Position numbers and translations under genes: made by a program
Notes under the pieces: model-generated
What the model saw: only the letters and a program-made list of their open reading frames with translations
Told to the model about the DNA's origin: nothing
The model's database searches: none
In this document: piece after piece, positions 1 through 9,896 of the stretch
How positions within the stretch are numbered: the first letter of the stretch is position 1
Layout: every line of letters starts with the position of its first letter
Assembly (NCBI GenBank): GCA_022448265.1
Contig: JAKVCC010000007.1
Span: 30,791 to 94,790, forward strand
Reading direction: 5' to 3'
Origin: Pirellulales bacterium
GTDB lineage: Bacteria; Planctomycetota; Planctomycetia; Pirellulales; Lacipirellulaceae
Length of the DNA: 64,000 nt

Positions 1-1668
1 GACGATACAGAGGAAGCCCGTCAAAAATACACCACCTGCCTCGAAATTATTGAGGGGCCGCTGATGACCGCCATGGGTGTCGTGGGCGACCTGTTTGGCG
101 CGGGGAAAATGTTTTTGCCGCAAGTGGTCAAATCAGCCCGTGTGATGAAAAAATCGGTAGCCTATCTCACGCCCTTCATGGAGGCGGAGAAAGAGGCGGC
201 TGGGACCACAGGGCAGGCCCGCGCCAAAATCCTGATGGCCACTGTCAAAGGCGACGTACACGACATTGGAAAAAATATCGTGGGCGTGGTGCTGGGTTGC
301 AATAGTTTTGAGGTGATCGACCTGGGCGTGATGGCGGCGTGCGAAAACATTCTAGAGACGGCCGCGCGAGAAAATGTCGATGTGATCGGCCTATCAGGGC
401 TGATTACGCCCAGTCTCAACGAAATGGTCCACGTTGCCCGCGAGATGAAGCGCACAGGCGTCAGCAAGCCGCTGCTGATCGGCGGCGCCACCACAAGTGC
501 CAAGCATACGGCCGTGAAGATTGCGCCCTGCTACGACCATTGCGTCGCCCACGTGCTGGACGCGTCGCGTTCGGTAGGCGTAGTCGAAAAACTCATCAGT
601 GCTGAAAACCGGCCCCAATTTGAGGCCGAAAACAGGGCCCTTCAAAAACAGCTTGTCGCCTCGCACGAAAAACGGCAGTCCGTCACGCTCATGCCCTACG
701 CTAAGGCGCAGAAGAAGCGATTTCATTGCGACTGGGCTGCGGCCGACATCGCTCGCCCTGCCTTTACAGGGACACACATTTGCAAGGACTATTCACTGGC
801 TGAACTGCGGGGCTACATCGACTGGTCGCCCTTCTTTCAGACATGGGAACTCAAGGGAAAGTATCCCGGAATTTTTGAGGATGCACGCATGGGCGCCGAA
901 GCGCGCAAACTGTTCGACGACGCCCAGGTGCTACTACAGCGGATCGTTGACGAAAACCTACTGCGCGCCTCTGGCGTCTACGGTTTCTGGCCCGCGGCTA
1001 GTTCCGGAGACGACATCCTGGTATTTGGCGACGAGACGCGCTCGAACGAGTTGTGCCGTTTCCACGGCCTACGCCAACAGTGGGAGCGCAAAGGCCAAGA
1101 CACGTTTTATTCCCTGGCTGATTTTGTCGCACCTGTCGAGAGCGGGCGAGAAGACTACCTGGGTGCCTTTGCGGTGACAGCGGGCATAGGGTGCGAAGGA
1201 CTGGCCCAGCATTTTGACGCCGACCATGACGACTACAACTCGATCATGGTCAAAGCGATTGCCGACCGATTGGCAGAGGCATTTGCCGAATGCCTGCACG
1301 CCCGCGCTCGTCGCGACTGGGGCTACGGGCAGGACGAAAGCTTGACCAGCGAAGATCTCATCGCCGAAAAGTATCGCGGCATCCGCCCCGCGCCAGGCTA
1401 CCCGGCGCAGCCCGACCATACCGAGAAGCGGATCTTGTTTGATTTATTGGAAGCCGAAAAACATACCGGCATCGAGTTGACCGAAAACTACGCCATGTAT
1501 CCTGCTGCCAGCGTCTCGGGACTCTACTTCTCCCATCCTGAGGCCCGTTATTTTGCGGTCGACCGCATCACCCGCGAACAGGTCGAAGACTACGCCCGCC
1601 GCAAGAGCATGAGTCAGGCAGAAATCGAGCGCTGGCTGGCCCCCAATCTGGGATATGAGCCTACGTAA
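1..1668 (+). CDS. metH: Methionine synthase (cobalamin-dependent), C-terminal part, cut by window edge
   Basis: The reading frame is open from base 1, so the gene starts upstream; 555 residues are visible. MetH transfers a methyl group from methyltetrahydrofolate to homocysteine through cobalamin in the cytosol. The visible part holds the end of the cap region, the B12-binding Rossmann domain with the DxHxxG motif (DVHDIG, His at visible residue 87, the expected cobalt ligand), and the C-terminal activation domain (about residues 230-555) with the SAM-binding signature [15 protein letters not shown] near residue 465. In the activation signature Gln stands where the E. coli protein has Cys, a variation I would not expect to abolish function. 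The homocysteine and folate domains lie outside the window. No downstream gene is on the same strand until 5.75 kb, so it is probably the last gene of its unit. Family assignment is certain. Confidence 0.96.
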   Translation, partial: DDTEEARQKYTTCLEIIEGPLMTAMGVVGDLFGAGKMFLPQVVKSARVMKKSVAYLTPFMEAEKEAAGTTGQARAKILMATVKGDVHDIGKNIVGVVLGCNSFEVIDLGVMAACENILETAARENVDVIGLSGLITPSLNEMVHVAREMKRTGVSKPLLIGGATTSAKHTAVKIAPCYDHCVAHVLDASRSVGVVEKLISAENRPQFEAENRALQKQLVASHEKRQSVTLMPYAKAQKKRFHCDWAAADIARPAFTGTHICKDYSLAELRGYIDWSPFFQTWELKGKYPGIFEDARMGAEARKLFDDAQVLLQRIVDENLLRASGVYGFWPAASSGDDILVFGDETRSNELCRFHGLRQQWERKGQDTFYSLADFVAPVESGREDYLGAFAVTAGIGCEGLAQHFDADHDDYNSIMVKAIADRLAEAFAECLHARARRDWGYGQDESLTSEDLIAEKYRGIRPAPGYPAQPDHTEKRILFDLLEAEKHTGIELTENYAMYPAASVSGLYFSHPEARYFAVDRITREQVEDYARRKSMSQAEIERWLAPNLGYEPT

Positions 1669-1861
1669 ACATATAGGGTGAATACCCTTTGCAGAACAAG
1701 CCAAGCAACATCTGAGTCCTCGCTATTAAGCATGGGGGACATGATGAATACCATGTAGCCATCACACTCTGTTTGATGTTTGCAGCGGGAAAATCGGTAC
1801 GCGAACCCAACTCACGACATGGCACTGGGGATCGTCCCCTAACTTCAAATGCGTCGCACCG

Positions 1862-2995
1862 CTACTTCTCGTCTGGCTTTTTCTCCACAAAGTTAAGCGC
1901 TGCTGAGTTCATACAGTAACGCAGCCCGGTAGGCTTAGGCCCATCAGTAAACACGTGGCCTAAATGCGCGTCGCAGCGGGCACATCGGTTCTCCGTTACC
2001 ACGCGAAAGAAACTGCGCTCCTCCTTATTCACGATGCGCTTCGGGCCGATGGGCTGATAGAAGCTTGGCCATCCGGTCCCAGAATCGTATTTCGTCGAGG
2101 AATCAAATAGGGGTAAACCGCAACAAACGCATTGATATACGCCCTCACGCTTAATGTCCCAATACGCGTTCTTGTAGGGGGGCTCCGTGCCATCCTCGCG
2201 CGTTACGTGGTACTGCAATGGCGTCAGCTTGGCCTTCCAATTCTGTCGCGACCAATCCACGTCGTCGCCGGCCAAAGGCGCGTCCGACGCCGGACTGTGC
2301 GTCTCAGCTGATTTGAGCTTGCTTGCAAACACCTGGCGAAACTTGGCAAGTTTGGGCACGATCACTGCCTGACAATAGCCATTGCCCGAATTGAGTTCAA
2401 AGAAATTTTGGTGGTAGTCTTCAGCCGCTGTGAATTTTTTGAATGGACTGATCTCGGTTACGATCAGATTCTCGAAAGCACCCGACTGATCCAGTTTCTT
2501 TTTGTACTGCTCAGCCAATTGCTGCTGCTCCGGCGAATGGTAAAAAACTACGGATCGGTACTGAGGGCCCGTATCGGCCCCCTGACGATTGAGCGTCGTA
2601 GGATCATGTGTTTTCCAAAATACCTCGAGCAATTCCGGGTAGGAAACTTGCTGTGGATCGAAGTCGATTTGAACGACCTCGGCATGACCGCTGGTACCCG
2701 TGCCAACCTCTTTGTAAGTGGGGCGAGGTGATTTCCCGCCACTATATCCCGACACGACTTTGTAAACACCGCGCAACTCGTGGTACACCGCTTCGGTACA
2801 CCAGAAACAGCCCCCACCAAAGGTGGCCTTCTCCGTAGTTGTTCCCGGGGGAATCGAATCGGTGGCCATCGGCTTACTCCTCTTCACTTCCTCGGCGTGC
2901 GACGAAAACGGAGATCTAGTGAAAACGATAAGGACTCCCAGTAGAACGACGCCTACTAAGAGAACAGTATTTTTTCTGTGCACAGCATTTGTCAT
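1862..2995 (-). CDS. msrAB: Bifunctional peptide methionine sulfoxide reductase MsrA/MsrB, membrane-anchored or exported
   Basis: This 377-residue fusion repairs oxidised methionine: MsrA acts on the S-sulfoxide, MsrB on the R-sulfoxide. The N-terminus has a hydrophobic stretch at about residues 11-25 that looks like an uncleaved anchor or signal peptide, so the enzyme probably works outside the cytoplasm. MsrA follows with its GCFWC active site (Cys63). MsrB fills the C-terminal third, with two CxxC zinc pairs (CVCC and CARC), the GTGWPSF motif and the catalytic Cys361 in RYCMN, where Met replaces the more usual Ile. It is a single gene with long spacers on both sides; nothing suggests an operon. 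Identity is secure from motifs; location is inferred. Confidence 0.95.
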   Translation of the reverse strand: MTNAVHRKNTVLLVGVVLLGVLIVFTRSPFSSHAEEVKRSKPMATDSIPPGTTTEKATFGGGCFWCTEAVYHELRGVYKVVSGYSGGKSPRPTYKEVGTGTSGHAEVVQIDFDPQQVSYPELLEVFWKTHDPTTLNRQGADTGPQYRSVVFYHSPEQQQLAEQYKKKLDQSGAFENLIVTEISPFKKFTAAEDYHQNFFELNSGNGYCQAVIVPKLAKFRQVFASKLKSAETHSPASDAPLAGDDVDWSRQNWKAKLTPLQYHVTREDGTEPPYKNAYWDIKREGVYQCVCCGLPLFDSSTKYDSGTGWPSFYQPIGPKRIVNKEERSFFRVVTENRCARCDAHLGHVFTDGPKPTGLRYCMNSAALNFVEKKPDEK

Positions 2996-3701
2996 CGGTG
3001 AGCCTCCTCAAACCTATACCAGCGGCCAAACCTTATATTACTTTAGCCGTTTATCCTCGAAAAGGGACCCAAAGAGCAGATATTTCCTGCCCATTCATGC
3101 GGCAAGAGGGCAAGGAGTCTTTAGCGACACCAGCGTCCCAAACCGCTTCCCCGACACCGCCACTAATTCGATGCCAAACGAAAAATCCGCCGGAATCTCG
3201 AAATCTGCAGACACATCGAAGAAACAGACTGGGCTGCAAGCGATGGTGATTTTCAGGCCACTATTCCACAGCAGCTTATCGTCACCCGTACAGTCCCATT
3301 CGCATTGGATTGTCTTCCAGCAAACAATCGAAACGTACTACCGCGTTTTTTGAAATGCTGTTATTGGCAATCAACAAACTACCGTTGTCGCTTTCTGAAA
3401 CACAATGGCGTTTGGTGACTTTGCTGTCCGAACTGCGCCGAAGTGAAGCACAGAAATCGCAGAGCTGGCACATCTCCAAGCAGGCCGTCTCGCGGCAGGA
3501 TCAGACGAACCAAAAGTAGCCCGTTAGCCCCGCAGATCCCCCGGCCATCACCAAACGGATTATTTCTGAAACGTATAGCGATGCCAAAAAACCAAACATG
3601 ATTCGCTCCTCGTAGCCCATAACTAAAGACAATCGTCCCTTACGACCAGGCAAGGAACAACGAGGCCATCTGGCGAATATCAGCAGCACCTTTGGATGAT
3701 G
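2996..3701. other. Gene-poor spacer, 0.7 kb
   Basis: No long gene is convincing here. The only item with a strong translation signal is the 32-codon minus-strand reading frame listed separately at 3501-3599. Other open frames lack start signals and family resemblance. Confidence 0.5.
3501..3599 (-). CDS. Candidate 32-residue hydrophobic small protein
   Basis: A very short reading frame starts with ATG six bases after a strong GAGGAG ribosome-binding site. The predicted peptide begins MFGFLASLYVSEIIRLVM and ends in GLTGYFWFV; it is mostly hydrophobic with two charged residues in the middle, as in small membrane proteins. I recognise no family. It sits about 100 bases upstream of the start-distal side of no obvious operon, so context gives no role. 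The strong ribosome-binding site is the only solid evidence; chance occurrence is possible. Confidence 0.3.
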   Translation of the reverse strand: MFGFLASLYVSEIIRLVMAGGSAGLTGYFWFV

Positions 3702-4514
3702 CTAGCGAAGCTTGAGGATTGAACGTTCGCCACTGGTTGCTTCCGGCTCTTCGGCCAGCGTGGGGGCGGGTAGAAGTTCAGCGCCAAGGTCAGAGTCAAC
3801 TTCGCTCTCCTCTGCCCGGTCGACCTCGACGACCGCCTGTGCTTGTTGGACCTTGCCACCAGCCGGATCAACCAATCGGGGGCCGGCAAAACGCGAAACA
3901 ATTTCCTGCAAGGCAGCATGGTTGGCGACAAAGCCACTCTGGCCAATAATTTTTCCATACTCGGGGTTGCTAGACACTTTGTCGAAACGGCCCAGCAGCG
4001 TTTTCCACCAGGCGATCTGCTTCTCGTCAGGGGCGATGCCATGCATACCCAGCAATTCGGGCTGAACACCCAAGTGACGCTGCCACCCAGCAGCGGTGCT
4101 GAGACGACCCAACTGCTGATGCAGCACGGCCCCGATATCGCGGCTGGTATTCAATAATGTTGCGTCATCCAAAGCCGCCAAATCAGCTGCGGTTGGAAGG
4201 AGACGCGGTGGAGTCTGGCTTGCAGCCTGCAGAACGAGCCCAGAACCTGCGACTTCTGGAGCCTGCAACGACTGCACACCGAACAAAAGAGCGCGGCGTC
4301 TGAGCGATATCCGCTCGGCCAAACTCGGCGTTTGAACCACGACACCTTCATAGGGGGCTCCCTCTATCCGTACTATCGGAGGAGCAACTGCCAACCGGTT
4401 GCGAATAAACCGGCGCAGCCTCTGCGCTTCGGCTGTGGCCGGGCACAAGCATAGAAGTGCGGAAACAATTCCCAATAACAGGCCCAGAAACGGGCAGCGT
4501 AATCTGAATGACAT
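3702..4514 (-). CDS. Secreted protein of unknown function
   Basis: A 270-residue protein with a clear Sec signal peptide: a basic start (MSFRLR), a hydrophobic core to about residue 24 and an AEA cleavage site near residue 30. The mature part begins with an Arg-rich segment (QRLRRFIRNRLAV) and is otherwise rich in Ala, Leu and Gln, with an acidic C-terminal quarter (EVDRAEESEVDSDLGAELL). No catalytic motif, repeat or metal site was recognised. It stands alone between long spacers. Export is well supported; function is unknown. Confidence 0.75.
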   Translation of the reverse strand: MSFRLRCPFLGLLLGIVSALLCLCPATAEAQRLRRFIRNRLAVAPPIVRIEGAPYEGVVVQTPSLAERISLRRRALLFGVQSLQAPEVAGSGLVLQAASQTPPRLLPTAADLAALDDATLLNTSRDIGAVLHQQLGRLSTAAGWQRHLGVQPELLGMHGIAPDEKQIAWWKTLLGRFDKVSSNPEYGKIIGQSGFVANHAALQEIVSRFAGPRLVDPAGGKVQQAQAVVEVDRAEESEVDSDLGAELLPAPTLAEEPEATSGERSILKLR

Positions 4515-5750
4515 ATGTCAATCCTTGCGGAAGGGCGAAAGGCACGGCAATCGTCAGCGCCTCTAAAGTTGAGCGAAAGCCGCGCTGCCACGTAGCGTCT
4601 TACGTTGCCTCCCAGGGCAAACGCAGTAAGCGGCCTCGTGCACGTCATTCTACTCTTCAACCGGACACGAATGCAAACCGGATTTCTTGCGCTGCCAGCA
4701 CGCCTGGCAAAGGACACAGGTTTAATTGGCTGTGGCTGGCGACTATTCGTCTTAGCCGTTCACAGGGCACCGGCGCCCCGTGACAGCGTAGCTTCCGTCC
4801 ACTGATACCTGCTCATTTCTGTTGCATACATTGTCCAAACTCCCAAGCAACTCGTGGATGGGTCAGCGGAGGCGGCAACAGGTGCGCCGTAGAAAGCTTC
4901 GGTAAACGGCATGCCTGAGAGCCTCGCCGGCAACTTCCACGAGTACCCATTTCAAAACTGACAAGATGGTACCCGCTTCCCACGAGACTTCGACGTACAA
5001 ACCGCGCTACGCACGAACAGTATGTAGTGAGCGAAAACAACTGCCGATACCAAGACATGAGCCGCGGCGTGCAGAATTATCAAATTGAACGAGGACCCGC
5101 GCCCGTAAGGGGCATCGCTAACCTGAGTGTGTCGAACCATGTCCACACGATGCTCTGGTACTATCACACCATGTGCAATTCCTCGCTCCCGCACGGATTC
5201 CAAAACAGTATCTTTCGCTGCTGCGGCAACCAAGGTGGGCCATACAGGTACCCGCCCGCCGCAAACGACCTGGCCAACGATGTGCAATCCGTCTGCCTAA
5301 AGCCTCAAGAAGCAGGCTCCGTGGGAACCGCGTCGTCCGGATCGCGGAAGCGATAGTCAATACCCCGGATCAAGGAGTCGTGGGGAGCCGAGCTATAGGG
5401 GCGGCCAGGCATGAACCACCGGCGGGATCGGAGATAGGCCTAAATTCAGAAGCGGCCGAAACTGGTCCGGTCCAAATACGGCTGGTTTGTTCAAAAACCG
5501 CAAATCAAGCTCCAGCGGGGCAAGCGGAAGCCACGCCCTATGGGCGTAGTCGATTAGAAAAAACGCCCTAGGTGCTTTACCAAAGCGTTGGAGAACGTTA
5601 GCTTCTAACACCAATGGCGTGCTCTCCAATGGAAACTGCCGACTGTGTTGTCGGTGGGGGGTGACCATTTCACGTGACATCGCTGGCCAAGTGGGCCAAA
5701 AGGCGGCGTGGCACGTCTCATAGTCCGGTTTCTATAGGAGAAACACTACG
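4515..5750. other. Long spacer upstream of the ammonium transporter, with a possible broken gene
   Basis: This 1.2 kb stretch has no intact recognisable gene. It holds a degenerate copy of a dispersed repeat (4945-4993) and an imperfect hairpin near 4759-4782 (TCAC/GTGA and GGGC/GCCC arms). On the minus strand an open frame at 5393-5680 (LIDYAHRAWLPLAP and so on) appears to continue, after a frame change near 5440, into a segment ending at 5305 (PHDSLIRGIDYRFRDPDD). That may be a frameshifted small gene of unknown family; support is weak. Confidence 0.4.
4945..4993 (+). repeat. Degenerate copy of a dispersed intergenic repeat (copy 1 of 3)
   Basis: The 15 bases ACCCATTTCAAAACT (4945-4959) are identical to the left end of the copy at 33811. 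Further similarity follows with small gaps: TGGT, seven bases, TCCC and CGAGA occur in the same order in both. The right-hand GTTTTGAAA arm present in the other two copies is missing here. Confidence 0.5.
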
Positions 5751-7145
5751 ATGAATACCAAAACTCGACTGGTGGTAGGAGTTTGTGCGTTGGGGTTGTT
5801 CTTAGCGCAAGGGGGAACAATTTGGGCACAAGAAGATTCCGTTGTAGAGGTAGCTGCCGAGACCGAAGAGGCGAGCGCCCCGATAACGGCCGAAATAACG
5901 GCCGAAACCGTCAAATTCATGGTGGACAATCTCTGGATCATGTTGGCCGGAGCTCTTGTGTTCATCATGCATCTGGGGTTTGCCACGCTCGAAAGTGGTT
6001 TGACTCGTCCAAAAAACACGGTCAACATCCTGTTCAAAAACGTGATGATCATCTGTATTGGCCTGTTAACCTACGCGTTGATTGGTTTTCATCTGATGTA
6101 TCCGGGCGAGTTCAACGGATACTTTGCCAGTTCGGCATTCGACATCTTCAATAACGGTATTACCGTCGCACCCGAAGATGCCGCCCAAACCGCGAATCTG
6201 ACTAGCGCCTACGCGGACTACACATGGTACACCGACTTTTTCTTCCAAGCGATGTTCGCCGCCACCTGTGCCACCATCGTATCCGGTGCGGTCGCAGGCC
6301 GAATCCAACTGCGTTCCTTCCTGATCTTCGCCACCCTCTTCGTAACCTTCTGTTATCCCATTACGGGCTCCTGGAAATGGGGCGGCGGGTGGCTTGACCA
6401 ACGGGGATTCTATGACTTTGCCGGGTCGACCTTGGTACACTCGGTCGGCGGTTGGGCGGCGCTGGTGCTGGCCTACCTCCTGGGCGCGCGTCTGGGCAAG
6501 TACAATAGCGATGGAACTCCGAATGCCATTCCGGGCAGCAACATACCGCTGGTGGCGATCGGGGTTTTCCTTCTGTGGTTCGGTTGGTTCGGGTTTAATG
6601 GTGGTTCCGTTTTGTCCGCCGATCCAGCGTTGGTCTCGCTAGTGTTGGTTACGACGTCAATCGCTGCCGCAGCCGGTGGCGTGGCGGCCGGTTTGACCTC
6701 CTGGTTCTTTGGCAAACCCGATATCACCATGGCCTTAAACGGCATTTTAGCCGGCTTGGTTGGTATCACCGCAGGCGCCGACCAGATGTCGATCCTGGAT
6801 TCGTTCTGGATCGGTTTGATTGCTGGTGTCCTGGTTTATATGTTTGTCATCATCATCGATAAGAAAATCGACGATCCAGTCGGCGCGGTGAGCGTCCACC
6901 TGGTATGTGGTATCTGGGGAACCTTGGCCGTGGGCATCTTTGGCGCCATGGCAGGTGCCGAACAGCTGAAACACCAACTTGTGGGTGTCGTGTCGATCGG
7001 TGCGTTCACGGTTATCTTCACTCTCGTCGTGGGCATCATCCTGGACAAGACCATCGGGCTACGGGTGGGTGCCAGCGAGGAACAAGCTGGACTGGACCGC
7101 AGTGAAATGGGGATGGAGGCCTACGCGTCCGATTCGGTGGGCTAG
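5751..7145 (+). CDS. amt: Ammonium transporter, Amt family
   Basis: Imports ammonia or ammonium across the inner membrane. The 464-residue protein starts with a cleavable-looking signal peptide (residues 1-27, ending IWAQ) as in many bacterial Amt proteins, then a short acidic segment and about eleven membrane helices. The Amt signature DFAGSTLVHSVGGWAAL is present, and the twin pore histidines can be placed at His230 (STLVHSVGG) and His383 (AVSVHLVCG). The start follows a GGAG site. A P-II regulator gene lies 165 bases downstream on the same strand, the standard amt/glnK arrangement, implying control by nitrogen status. Identification is secure. Confidence 0.96.
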   Translation: MNTKTRLVVGVCALGLFLAQGGTIWAQEDSVVEVAAETEEASAPITAEITAETVKFMVDNLWIMLAGALVFIMHLGFATLESGLTRPKNTVNILFKNVMIICIGLLTYALIGFHLMYPGEFNGYFASSAFDIFNNGITVAPEDAAQTANLTSAYADYTWYTDFFFQAMFAATCATIVSGAVAGRIQLRSFLIFATLFVTFCYPITGSWKWGGGWLDQRGFYDFAGSTLVHSVGGWAALVLAYLLGARLGKYNSDGTPNAIPGSNIPLVAIGVFLLWFGWFGFNGGSVLSADPALVSLVLVTTSIAAAAGGVAAGLTSWFFGKPDITMALNGILAGLVGITAGADQMSILDSFWIGLIAGVLVYMFVIIIDKKIDDPVGAVSVHLVCGIWGTLAVGIFGAMAGAEQLKHQLVGVVSIGAFTVIFTLVVGIILDKTIGLRVGASEEQAGLDRSEMGMEAYASDSVG

Positions 7146-7250
7146 TATGGCGGTCATGCCAAATGAATATGTAACAAGCTAAACGACCTGCGGTGGTAGA
7201 CTTACACTCAATAGGGCTGCTGGTGATTCCCTCTGTCGTTTGCGGAGTGA

Positions 7251-7649
<399 letters not shown>

Positions 7650-7807
7650 CGCAGTTCAGTCACTGACATAACCGCGCAAGGTTCCCGGTAGCGACAGATC
7701 AACTCTTTAATGAGACTGCATTGGAAGAAGTTTCTATGCGGAGCGGTCCCAGTGTGTCCAAATAAACCTACAATGTGATTAGGAAAAATACCTGTCGAGG
7801 AGTGGAA

Positions 7808-8389
7808 ATGCCGCGAACCCCTCGGCGGAACCTTCTGGGCCTTAAGGACTTCTTGCTAAATAAACGGCTGCTTTGGCTACTGGTGCTCACATTTGCATTG
7901 GGATGTCAAAAACCTGTCGGCACGGACACCGTGCATCTTTGGGGCAAGGTGACGATCGATGGCAAGAACTTGCCTAGCGACGCCGACGGAAACATTCTGT
8001 TCATGACCACCGGCGTGGGCCAGGCCCCGCCGTCGTCGGTAGACATCCAGGGAAGCACTTACGACGCGGAGAGCGTTCCCAAGGGAAACGTCAACGTCAT
8101 CTTCAACATTACGCGGCTGACCGGACGCATGGTGCGTGAAGATAACGCGCCGGTGCCTGATGAAATCGCACGTTGCATATTGAAAGCAGATGTTTACGCA
8201 TCAAACGATATTCCACGTCCGGCTTGGGCGTCCCATACCAAGAAACAGGTGATCACGACAAGAAGTCATCACAGCGGCGGAGTCAACGCCTCGCGCTGTG
8301 ACGGATCAGTTCAATTCGCCGCCAACGATATCGACGTTCATCTCTGGCGCGCGATGACCTCTGCAAGTGGTGAAGAGACTGATCTGTAG
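7808..8389 (+). CDS. Small lipoprotein fused to a DUF1559-type C-terminal tail
   Basis: The start at 7808 follows a GAGGAG site; the ATG further upstream lacks one. The 193-residue product has a basic, hydrophobic N-terminus and a lipobox (FALGC, Cys33), so it is probably a lipoprotein. Residues 40-125 resemble the short planctomycete lipoproteins with a KVTIDGK-type beta domain. Residues 148-193 do not fit that family: they match the C-terminal signature of DUF1559 proteins, with H-x-GGVN, CDGSV and ID-x3-WRA in order. The gene therefore looks like a chimera made by deletion or recombination between neighbouring genes. It could still be expressed; function is unknown. Confidence 0.7.
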   Translation: MPRTPRRNLLGLKDFLLNKRLLWLLVLTFALGCQKPVGTDTVHLWGKVTIDGKNLPSDADGNILFMTTGVGQAPPSSVDIQGSTYDAESVPKGNVNVIFNITRLTGRMVREDNAPVPDEIARCILKADVYASNDIPRPAWASHTKKQVITTRSHHSGGVNASRCDGSVQFAANDIDVHLWRAMTSASGEETDL

Positions 8390-8630
8390 CCGCTTGCCAG
8401 GTATTGAGAAACGTTCGACTGACGGCGCGAACACACCCGGAAGTGGCCTGCGAATGGATTGGCAACAGGGCTGCGATCGCCAGTCAGCACTACCTTACGG
8501 TCACCGACGCCCACTTCGCCAAGGCGGTCTGCACACCTGCCGACCAACGTGGCGCAAAATCCGGCGCACTTTCTGTCGAAAAGGGAGCGCAGCATACGCT
8601 CGCACCGACAAGCACAGAGACGAAAAACAT

Positions 8631-8672
8631 AAAAAAAGCACGGAAAGACCAAGCTGTGGTGCAATTCCGTGC
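8631..8672 (-). terminator. Intrinsic terminator downstream of tRNA-Glu
   Basis: Read on the minus strand, an 8-bp perfect stem (GCACGGAA / TTCCGTGC) is followed immediately by seven T residues. It lies 33 bases past the 3' end of tRNA-Glu on the same strand. Confidence 0.75.
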
Positions 8673-8704
8673 AACTGAATGCGACAGTGAATATGTATTC
8701 ACAG

Positions 8705-8777
8705 TACCCCGTAGGGGAGTCGAACCCCTGTCTCCGCCGTGAGAGGGCGGTGTCCTGGGCCACTAGACGAACGGGGC
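8705..8777 (-). tRNA. tRNA-Glu (anticodon CTC)
   Basis: The minus strand folds as a full cloverleaf: acceptor GCCCCGT paired with ACGGGGT (one G-U pair), D arm with TCTAGTGG, anticodon stem CCGCC/GGCGG around loop CTCTCAC with anticodon CTC, and T arm AGGGG-TTCGACT-CCCCT. The discriminator is A and CCA is not encoded. Confidence 0.95.
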
Positions 8778-8900
8778 TTGAGGATGCCAGATTCTAGATT
8801 TGGGATTGATGATTGTAAATGGCTGGTGGCAGATCTAGGATCTAGACACAGACTTCGAGAGCCCCCTTTCAAGAGCTGCCAGCTGAACGCTCAACACGGT

Positions 8901-9827
8901 TTACGATGTAACCCCCTTCGTGAGCGTCATGAAAGCCGTCTCCAGGTTGATCTCTTCCTCGCAAAAACGCTTGATTGCCAGCCCCTTCTCGACCAGTGCG
9001 CTGGCCAACTGGCTATAGTCGTGGTCGCCGGCTAGCAACGTTACGCGCAAGCCTTCTTCGCCTATCTCTACCGAGTCGACCAAGTCATGATCTTCGAGAA
9101 TGCGAATCGACGTATCACGGTCGCCAACCACCTCGATCTGCAAGACCATCTGTTGGCGAACTTGTCGCATCACCTCGTTAACTTCAGCATTGTGCTTAAG
9201 CACACCCTGCTCAATGATGCCGATCTTGTTGCACACGTCAGCTAGCTCCGGCAAGATGTGGCTAGAGACCATGATCGTCTTGCCTAGGTTGCGAAGCTCT
9301 TTCAGAAGGCCGCGGATTTCGATACGCGCGCGTGGATCCAGACCGCTGGCCGGCTCGTCCAACAGCAAGACCTGCGGGTCGTGCAACAGGACGCGTGCCA
9401 GTCCAAGCCGCTGTGTCATACCGCGCGATAAGCTGGTGACCAGCTCGTCGCGCTTGTATCCCAAATCGACCAGTTGCAACACCTCGTCACAAATCTTGCG
9501 GCGATAGGGGCCTTTGATGCGGTAAGCGGCAGCAAAAAAATCGAGGTATTCGATCACCTTCATGTCGTCGTAAACGCCAAAAAAATCAGGCATATAGCCA
9601 ATAATCCGCCGAATCTCTTTGGGCTTGGTGTAAATCGAATAACCGCCCACGTACGCTTCGCCCCATGTTGGGTTAAGAAGCGTCGCCAAAATACGCATCG
9701 TGGTCGTCTTGCCGGCCCCATTAGGGCCAATAAAACCAAACACGTCGCCGCGCTCCAGCTCGAGATCAATCTTATGGATCGCATACAGCTCGCCATACTT
9801 TTTTGTCAAATCACGAAGTTCAATCAC
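8901..9827 (-). CDS. ABC transporter ATP-binding protein
   Basis: A 308-residue ATPase subunit of the ABC-2/multidrug type. The Walker A motif GPNGAGKT ends at residues 40-41, the signature LSRGM lies at 133-137 and the Walker B LLLDEP ends with Asp157-Glu158; the C-terminal 90 residues form the extra domain usual in this subgroup. It probably starts at GTG. The large membrane protein at 9897-12107 ends 69 bases upstream on the same strand and is the likely partner or a helper; a typical multi-helix permease is not in view. The substrate cannot be told. Related gene sets in planctomycetes resemble gliding-type ABC systems, but that link is only a guess. Confidence 0.9.
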   Translation of the reverse strand: MIELRDLTKKYGELYAIHKIDLELERGDVFGFIGPNGAGKTTTMRILATLLNPTWGEAYVGGYSIYTKPKEIRRIIGYMPDFFGVYDDMKVIEYLDFFAAAYRIKGPYRRKICDEVLQLVDLGYKRDELVTSLSRGMTQRLGLARVLLHDPQVLLLDEPASGLDPRARIEIRGLLKELRNLGKTIMVSSHILPELADVCNKIGIIEQGVLKHNAEVNEVMRQVRQQMVLQIEVVGDRDTSIRILEDHDLVDSVEIGEEGLRVTLLAGDHDYSQLASALVEKGLAIKRFCEEEINLETAFMTLTKGVTS

Positions 9828-9896
9828 GGAAGTGGTCGGGGGCTAAGGGCGGGAGATAAGGGGGCTGCGGAAGCATGGGTTTCTTGCGACTGGACT

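Noticed and set aside
1675..1688. AGGGT/ACCCT hairpin after metH as terminator
   Set aside because: Only five base pairs and no real T run; too weak to claim.
5712..5730. TGGCACG before amt, like the -24 element of a sigma-54 promoter
   Set aside because: The -12 GC element is missing at the required distance, so the match is not sufficient.
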